Made by a program: the position numbers and the translations under genes. From Pseudodesulfovibrio sp. 5S69 (GTDB lineage Bacteria; Desulfobacterota; Desulfovibrionia; Desulfovibrionales; Desulfovibrionaceae), in contig NZ_CP146609.1 in the NCBI RefSeq assembly GCF_037094465.1, forward strand, positions 1,613,501 through 1,677,500: 64,000 nucleotides of DNA, given 5' to 3'. Below are positions 58,391-64,000 of this stretch, in pieces; within the stretch, counting starts at the first letter, position 1; every line of letters starts with the position of its first letter. The notes under the pieces were generated by a model that was not told the origin of the DNA, did not search any database, and was given only the letters and a program-made list of their open reading frames with translations.

Positions 58391-59791
58391 TCAAAGGGGC
58401 AGGGCCACGGTTACGGTGGTGCCGCCCTCCTCGGACGAATCCATATCGATGCGGCCGCCCATGACCTCGACCATGAGCCGGGCCGAATAGGTGCCGAGCC
58501 CTGTACCGGTGCGCTTCCCGGCGGTGGCGTACTTGTCGAAGAAATGGGCGCGCACTGCCTCGGGTACCGGGGCGGGGTTGTGCACGGCCACGGAGAACTC
58601 GCCGTCGGCCGTCACGCGCATGGAGACCGTGTCGTCGGCCCCGGACGCCTCGATGCCGTTTTTGACCAGGTTGGCCAACACCGCGTAGAACAGGTTTTCC
58701 TCGACGGACAGGGGCAGGGCGGCATCGCGTTGCAGCGGCCCGTCGCCGAACGAGACCTCCACGGCCACGCTCCTCTGGCGGGCCAGATCGGACAGGTCGT
58801 CCGCCACCCTCCGGCACACGGACAGGATGTTCACGTCCGCCGGGGCGTATTCGTAGGCCCCGGTCTCCATCTTGTAGAGGTCCAGGGACCGGCTGATCAG
58901 GTCCATGCCGGTGTTCGCGGCGTGGCGCATGTCGTCGAGCAGTTCCTTTTGTTCCGTGTCCAGGGCGGTGAAGTTCTCCAGGAAGGTGATGCCGTTCAGC
59001 ACCCCCAGGAGCGGGGTCTTGATGTCGTGGCGGGTGATCTGCTCCACGTCCTCGCGCAGCTTGTCGGCCTGGAGCCGCGAGTGTTCTTTGGCCGCCTCCT
59101 GGCGGATCAGAAGCAGGACCACGCCCAGCAGGGCGAAGCTGATGACGAAGGAGCCCACAGTGGCGTAGAGGTTGAACCGTTCGAGTTCCCGCTTGGGACC
59201 GGTCACGTCGAAGACCAGTTCGAAGGCTCCCAGGAAGTCGCTGCCGCGCATGAGCGGCACGAAGGTTTCCACGGTGTCGATGGCCTCGGTCTTGCCCCGG
59301 ACGGGTTCGCTGCGCATCACGCCCAGGCGGGCGTAGCGCCTGCCCTTGGAGACCATGTCCTTGAAGATCGGCCCGGATTCGAAACTGTCGATCTCCGCCG
59401 TGTCGGTGGAGTAGAGGATTTTTCCCTTGGGCGAGATCACCCGGACCCTGAGCAGGCCGAAGTCGGTTTCCAACCGGTAGACGTCGGCCAGGAAGCGGGG
59501 CGTGTCCAGGACCGCCGGGCCGAGCCGGGTGTGCTTGATGGATGGCGGGATGGTCAGGACGGCCAGCCGCCGCGCCGCATCCTCGAAGGTGCCGACCATG
59601 ATCTTGGTGTAGGCGGGATAGATGACCAGGGCGTTGATCAGGGGCAGGGCCACGGCGCAGAGCACGGCCAGGGCCAGGAGGCCGAGCAGGGGATACCCGT
59701 GCCTGCCGCGGTTTCGGCGGGTAAACACCAGCCAGCGCAACCCTCCGGGAGGGATGCGTGGGCTCGGGGCCCGATGTCCGCTGTCGTCCAT
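58391..59791 (-). CDS. sensor histidine kinase
   Basis: 466 residues. Two membrane helices (about 34-58 and 208-229) enclose a periplasmic sensor of about 150 residues (VRVISPKGKILYSTDTAEID). HisKA has H255 in TRHDIKTPLLGV; HATPase has NLVKNGIEAS, a divergent G1 region (AVHNPAPVPEAV) and TGTGLGTYSARLM. The N box and G2 look functional. No response regulator gene is next to it; the one at 63538 might be. Confidence 0.88.
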   Translation of the reverse strand: MDDSGHRAPSPRIPPGGLRWLVFTRRNRGRHGYPLLGLLALAVLCAVALPLINALVIYPAYTKIMVGTFEDAARRLAVLTIPPSIKHTRLGPAVLDTPRFLADVYRLETDFGLLRVRVISPKGKILYSTDTAEIDSFESGPIFKDMVSKGRRYARLGVMRSEPVRGKTEAIDTVETFVPLMRGSDFLGAFELVFDVTGPKRELERFNLYATVGSFVISFALLGVVLLLIRQEAAKEHSRLQADKLREDVEQITRHDIKTPLLGVLNGITFLENFTALDTEQKELLDDMRHAANTGMDLISRSLDLYKMETGAYEYAPADVNILSVCRRVADDLSDLARQRSVAVEVSFGDGPLQRDAALPLSVEENLFYAVLANLVKNGIEASGADDTVSMRVTADGEFSVAVHNPAPVPEAVRAHFFDKYATAGKRTGTGLGTYSARLMVEVMGGRIDMDSSEEGGTTVTVALPL

Positions 59792-59901
59792 GGGCTTGAA
59801 TTCTCCTGGGGTGAAAAGTGTACGCTCGTTTCTCGCAGCATAGCAGACGGCGTGACTTCGGCAAAGGGGTTGGAACAGTCTCCGCCCCCGGTGTGCCGGG
59901 A

Positions 59902-60690
59902 TCAGGCCGAGAGCATCATTCCGGCGATTTCCCGCAATATCTTCGCGCCGGCCATGGCCGTGACCCCGTTCAGGTCCCGGTCCGGATTCAGCTCCACGAT
60001 GTCCGCGCCGATGATCGGCGCGTCCACGGCCTGGAGGACGTCCAGCAGCCCGCGCGTACTCATGCCGCCCGGTTCAAGGTGCGAGACCCCCGGCGCGAAG
60101 GCCGGGTCCAGGGCGTCCAGGTCCACGCTGACATAGACCGGCAGGTCGAAGGAGAGCGCGGGCCAGTGCGCCCGGTCCCGCATCTCCAGCCACTGGATGC
60201 CGAACTTCTCCCGCTGTTCCCGCTGGTGCCCGTGGGCCGTGCGGATGCCCACCGAGACCAGCCGGGAGCACAATCCCTCCTCCATGATCCGCGCGAACGG
60301 ACAGGCATGGGAGTGCGGGTTGCCCTCGAACTCGTGATAGCAGTCCGGGTGGGCGTCGAAGTGCAGGATGGCGAAGTCGCCCACGGCCCGCTTCAGCCCC
60401 CGGACCAGCGGATAGGTCACCGAGTGGTCGCCGCCCAGGAAGATGGGCCGGGACGAAGCGCCGATCTTTGCCGCGGCCTCCTCGATGACGCCGAAGGCCG
60501 CGTCCGGCCCGCCCAGGTCGAGCGTCCCCCGGTGGTCCAGGACCGGCTCCAGGTCGAAACCGGTCTCGGTCCACAGGTTGGCCGAGCCGCAGTGCAGCGC
60601 CTCGACCAGGGCGAAGGGCCCCCTGGCCGGGCCGCGCAGATAGGACGAGTTGTGGTCCAGAGGCACGCCGATGACGGGAATGCGCTGCAT
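59902..60690 (-). CDS. agmatinase/arginase-family hydrolase
   Basis: 262 residues of the ureohydrolase family. The binuclear manganese ligands are seen in GGDHSVTYP, ILHFDAHPDCY and VSVDLDALDPAFAPG. Agmatinase (agmatine to putrescine and urea) is the likely reaction, though arginase or guanidinobutyrase relatives look alike. It begins a few bases left of the hslU stop and may be in the same transcript. Confidence 0.88.
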   Translation of the reverse strand: MQRIPVIGVPLDHNSSYLRGPARGPFALVEALHCGSANLWTETGFDLEPVLDHRGTLDLGGPDAAFGVIEEAAAKIGASSRPIFLGGDHSVTYPLVRGLKRAVGDFAILHFDAHPDCYHEFEGNPHSHACPFARIMEEGLCSRLVSVGIRTAHGHQREQREKFGIQWLEMRDRAHWPALSFDLPVYVSVDLDALDPAFAPGVSHLEPGGMSTRGLLDVLQAVDAPIIGADIVELNPDRDLNGVTAMAGAKILREIAGMMLSA

Positions 60691-60700
60691 CGGCCGGGAC

Positions 60701-62080
60701 CTACAGAATGTAGCGGGACAGGTCCCGGTTCTCGATGACCTCGTCGAGCTGGGCCAAAACGTAGTCGCGGTCGATGACGACCTTGTTGCCGGACTTGTCC
60801 GGGGCCTCGAACGAGAGGTTGGCCAGGATCTTCTCCATGATGGTGTAGAGCCTGCGCGCGCCGATGTTCTCGGTCTCCTCGTTGATCTTTTCGGCCGTGG
60901 CCGAAATCTCCTCCAGCGCTTCCCTGGTGTAGTCGATGGCCACTCCCTCGGTCTCGAGCAGGGCCTTGTACTGCACGGTCAGGGCGTTTTTCGGCTCGGT
61001 CAGGATCTGGTAGAACTCCTCCTTGTGCAGGGAGGAAAGCTCCTCGCGCAGAGGAAAGCGGCCCTGCAACTCAGGAATGAGATCCGACGGCTTGGCGAAA
61101 TGGAACGCGCCCGCCGCGATGAACAGGATGTGGTCGGTCTTGACCATGCCGTATTTGGTGTTGACCACGCTGCCCTCCACGATGGGCAGCAGGTCGCGCT
61201 GCACGCCCTCGCGGGACACGTCGGCCCCGCCTGCCTGGTCGTGGCGCGAGGCGATCTTGTCCATCTCGTCGATGAACAGGATACCCTGCTGCTCCACGCG
61301 CTCCCGGGCCAGTTCGTTGACCGCGTCCGGGTCGATGAGCTTGTCGGCCTCTTCGTCGATGAGCGCCTGGTAGGCGTCCTTGATCTTCATCTTGCGGGCC
61401 TTGCGCTTGCCCGGAAACATGTTGGAAAAGGCGTTCTGCAGGTTGGAACCCATCTCCTCCATGCCGGGTATGGCCATGATCTCCACGCTCGCCCCGCTCT
61501 GGACCGTGACCTCCATCTCCACCTCGCGCTCGTCCAGCTGGCCCGAGCGGAACATCTGGCGGAACTTCTCGCGGGTGCCGTCGTCCTTGGGCGGCTCGAT
61601 CTTCTCCACCTCGCCGTTCTGGCCGCCCTGGAAAAAGCCCATGGGGCCGCTGTTCTGCGGCTTCTTGCCCGGCAGCAGCAGGTCCAGCAACCGCTCTTCG
61701 GCGTTCTTCTCCGCCTTGATGCGAACCTTCTCGGTCTCTTCCTTGCGGACCATGTTCACGCCGATCTCCATCAGGTCGCGGATCATGGACTCCACGTCGC
61801 GGCCCACGTAGCCCACCTCGGTGAACTTGGTGGCCTCCACCTTGAAGAACGGGCAGTTGGCCAGCCGGGCCAGCCTGCGCGCTATCTCGGTCTTGCCCAC
61901 GCCCGTGGGGCCCATCAGGATGATGTTCTTGGGCGCTATCTCGTCGCGCAGCTCCGGGTCGAGCTGCTGCCTGCGCCAACGGTTGCGCATGGCGATGGCC
62001 ACCATCCGCTTGGCCGCTTCCTGGCCGATGATGTATTTGTCCAGTTCCGATACGATTTCACGCGGTGTCAGATTGCTCAT
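60701..62080 (-). CDS. hslU: HslU, ATPase subunit of the HslUV protease
   Basis: 459 residues from ATG 62080 (GGAGG nine bases away; an in-frame start at 62146 lies in a repeat). Walker A GPTGVGKT at 57-64, Walker [10 protein letters not shown], the I domain between them (about 110-240), sensor 2 [10 protein letters not shown] and the C-terminal DLSRYIL that docks into HslV. It unfolds substrates for HslV. Confidence 0.97.
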   Translation of the reverse strand: MSNLTPREIVSELDKYIIGQEAAKRMVAIAMRNRWRRQQLDPELRDEIAPKNIILMGPTGVGKTEIARRLARLANCPFFKVEATKFTEVGYVGRDVESMIRDLMEIGVNMVRKEETEKVRIKAEKNAEERLLDLLLPGKKPQNSGPMGFFQGGQNGEVEKIEPPKDDGTREKFRQMFRSGQLDEREVEMEVTVQSGASVEIMAIPGMEEMGSNLQNAFSNMFPGKRKARKMKIKDAYQALIDEEADKLIDPDAVNELARERVEQQGILFIDEMDKIASRHDQAGGADVSREGVQRDLLPIVEGSVVNTKYGMVKTDHILFIAAGAFHFAKPSDLIPELQGRFPLREELSSLHKEEFYQILTEPKNALTVQYKALLETEGVAIDYTREALEEISATAEKINEETENIGARRLYTIMEKILANLSFEAPDKSGNKVVIDRDYVLAQLDEVIENRDLSRYIL

Positions 62081-62100
62081 GGGTGATGCCTCCGGCGGCC

Positions 62101-62132
62101 AGAGGGGAAACTTTTGAAAAAGTTTTCCCTCT
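62101..62132. repeat. intergenic hairpin repeat, copy 1
   Basis: AGAGGGGAAACTT (62101-62113) pairs with AAGTTTTCCCTCT (62120-62132) with one G-T pair. It is the same type as copy 2 at 62295-62329. On the minus strand, it lies just upstream of hslU. Confidence 0.7.
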
Positions 62133-62294
62133 GGACTCCCTTTCAAAACTTTTTATCGCACGCCTGTCGGCGTGGGAGTGTTCTCGATTCAATGGCACGT
62201 CTTTCGGGGACGCACCCTCCATGCCGCCATGTCGTCTGTTCAAGTTCCTCGTCCCTTCCAGGCGGCGTGGCCCGAAAAGTTTGGAAGGGAGAGC

Positions 62295-62329
62295 GCGAGA
62301 GGAAACCTTTTCAAAGGTTTCCCTCTCGC
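62295..62329. repeat. intergenic hairpin repeat, copy 2
   Basis: GCGAGAGGAAACCTTT and its complement AAAGGTTTCCCTCTCGC form a near-perfect palindrome. It lies 14 bases past the hslV stop codon, so it could cut the hslV-hslU transcript. The two copies face each other 160 bp apart with no gene between. The motif (GAGGGAAACCTTT-type) looks like a dispersed genome repeat. Confidence 0.7.
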
Positions 62330-62343
62330 ATCTTCATCACAAA

Positions 62344-62883
<540 letters not shown>

Positions 62884-62892
62884 GGATTCTCC

Positions 62893-63441
62893 TTACAGGA
62901 TGTCTTCGGCGATGCGCGACCAGGTGTGAAAGGCCGTCTCGCCGTGCAGGACCATGACCGCCTCGCGGGCCAGTTCCTCTTCGAGTCCCTGTTTGAGGGC
63001 CGAAAGCGCGATGCGCGCCGCGTCCTCGACCGGGTAGCCGTAGGCGCCGCAGGAAATGGCCGGGAAGGCCACGGTGCGTAAGTCGTGTTCGTGGGCGAGC
63101 CGCAGGCTGTTCCGGTAGGCGTTGCCGAGGAGTCCGGGCTCGTTGTCGTTGCCGCCGTGCCAGATGGGGCCGACGGTGTGGATGATGTGGGATGCGTGCA
63201 GGTCGAAGCCGGGGGTGATGACCGCCTCGCCGGGGGCCAGGGAGCCGATTTCCCGGATGATCTCCCGGCAGGCCGCCTGGAGCCGGTTGGCGCCCGCCGC
63301 GCGGTGGATGGCTCCGTCCACGCCGCCGCCCCCGGCCAGCCGGGAGTTGGCCGCGTTGACGATGGCGTCCACGTCGAGCCGGGTGATGTCGCCTTCGCGG
63401 ACGGACAGCCGTCCGGGGCCTGCGCTCCATGTTTTCTGCAT
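62893..63441 (-). CDS. macrodomain protein (YmdB-like ADP-ribose deacetylase)
   Basis: 182 residues. GDITRLDVDAIVNAANSRLA, GGGGVDGAIHRAAG, GEAVITPGFDL, HTVGPIW and FPAISCGAYGYP are the macrodomain signatures, including the N-N-G-G ligands for ADP-ribose. It probably hydrolyses O-acetyl-ADP-ribose or ADP-ribosyl marks. Nine bases separate it from hslV. Confidence 0.9.
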   Translation of the reverse strand: MQKTWSAGPGRLSVREGDITRLDVDAIVNAANSRLAGGGGVDGAIHRAAGANRLQAACREIIREIGSLAPGEAVITPGFDLHASHIIHTVGPIWHGGNDNEPGLLGNAYRNSLRLAHEHDLRTVAFPAISCGAYGYPVEDAARIALSALKQGLEEELAREAVMVLHGETAFHTWSRIAEDIL

Positions 63442-63537
63442 GACGCTTTGTTAGGTAATGCCTCTGCGCGGATTGGCAAGGGGGACACGGCTCGAAAACC
63501 TTTTCGACACCCGTTGGTTCGTGATAGGGTACGGGGT

Positions 63538-64000
63538 ATGAGCAAGTCCGAGACCATACTGCTCGTGGACGACCAGCCCGAGAACATCACCATCATGATC
63601 GAGGCGCTGCATTCCCTGTATACCCTGTTGGCGGCTACCGACGGGGCCACGGCGCTTGAGCGCGTGGCGGGCGAGCCCCGGCCGGATTTGGTCCTGCTGG
63701 ACGTGATGATGCCGGGTATGACCGGCCACGAGGTCTGCAGCCAGATCAAGAGCAACCCGGCCACGCGCGACATTCCGGTCATCTTCGTGACCTCCCTGGA
63801 CGCCCCGGACGACGAGGCCAGAGGGCTGCGCATCGGGGCCTCGGACTACATCACCAAGCCCATCAGCCCGCCCGTGGTCCAGGCCAGGGTTCGGGCGCAT
63901 CTCGACCTCAAGCGGGCCAGGGAGCAGTTGCAGAGCCAGAACACGGCCCTGGAGGAGCGGGTCAGAGAACGAACGGCCGAGGTCATCCAGGCGCAACGGG
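63538..64000 (+). CDS. response regulator, truncated by the window end
   Basis: 154 residues seen before the window stops. A full CheY receiver (TILLVDDQPENITIMIEALH, with acceptor D in VLLDVMMPGMTG, T in VIFVTSLDAPDD, and K in YITKPISPP) is followed by a coiled coil (LDLKRAREQLQSQNTALEER). Such coiled-coil linkers lead to HD-GYP or histidine-kinase output in related proteins. The output domain lies beyond the window. Start ATG 63538 follows ACGGGGT. Confidence 0.85.
   Translation, partial: MSKSETILLVDDQPENITIMIEALHSLYTLLAATDGATALERVAGEPRPDLVLLDVMMPGMTGHEVCSQIKSNPATRDIPVIFVTSLDAPDDEARGLRIGASDYITKPISPPVVQARVRAHLDLKRAREQLQSQNTALEERVRERTAEVIQAQR

Overview
This GC-rich window reads as chromosomal DNA of a Desulfovibrio/Pseudodesulfovibrio-type Desulfobacterota. 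That is inference from protein family content (fused ADP-forming acyl-CoA synthetase, HslUV, Cache/PAS histidine kinase, SpoIIAA-like small proteins, agmatinase) and from a deltaproteobacterial-looking Mu-type prophage; no 16S or other marker is present to fix the species.

Left chromosomal arm (1-7043). After an HxlR-type regulator remnant cut by an IS3-family OrfA fragment comes a sugar-acid catabolic locus: an IclR regulator, then a four-gene run of DapA/KDG-type aldolase, GntP permease, IlvD/Edd dehydratase and SDR dehydrogenase, closed by an intrinsic terminator. Three near-identical 17-bp palindromes lie before the regulator, after it and before the aldolase, and are the likely IclR operators. 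The enzymes fit a non-phosphorylated route: uptake, redox interconversion, dehydration to a 2-keto-3-deoxy acid, retro-aldol cleavage. The substrate cannot be read from the sequence.

Island (7044-46339). A 46-bp direct repeat (one mismatch) of the 3' half of a tRNA-Thr(CGU) gene bounds about 39.3 kb. The left copy still carries a tRNA-type terminator; the right copy is inside the intact tRNA gene. Just inside the left repeat are a toxin-44-like gene and a membrane-anchored candidate immunity gene, but no integrase. The rest is a Mu-like transposable prophage (about 9049-46171): LexA/CI-type repressor, Ner-like protein, MuA-type DDE transposase, MuB ATPase, DUF3164, HU, GemA, a DUF5675/holin pair, Mu-type terminase, portal, F-like head protein with a C-terminal PBECR-like nuclease domain, protease/scaffold, capsid, a contractile-tail module with a -1 frameshifted chaperone, fibres, and a Com plus DNA methyltransferase pair. 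The late genes run on +, but six cargo genes sit antisense between them: an OLD-type ATPase/TOPRIM nuclease, four small genes around the baseplate (two of them paralogues sharing their C-terminal half) and one beside the tail-fibre genes. A decayed copy of the start of a baseplate gene between cargo genes suggests repeated cargo acquisition at one site.

Right chromosomal arm (46294-64000). tRNA-Thr(CGU), a large Cache/PAS histidine kinase, a HyuA-type hydantoinase/oxoprolinase, two SpoIIAA-like proteins, a metallo-beta-lactamase-fold hydrolase, an MscS channel, an ADP-forming acyl-CoA synthetase, a 4-oxalocrotonate tautomerase, a second histidine kinase, agmatinase, HslU and HslV separated by two hairpin repeats, a macrodomain protein, and a response regulator running off the end.
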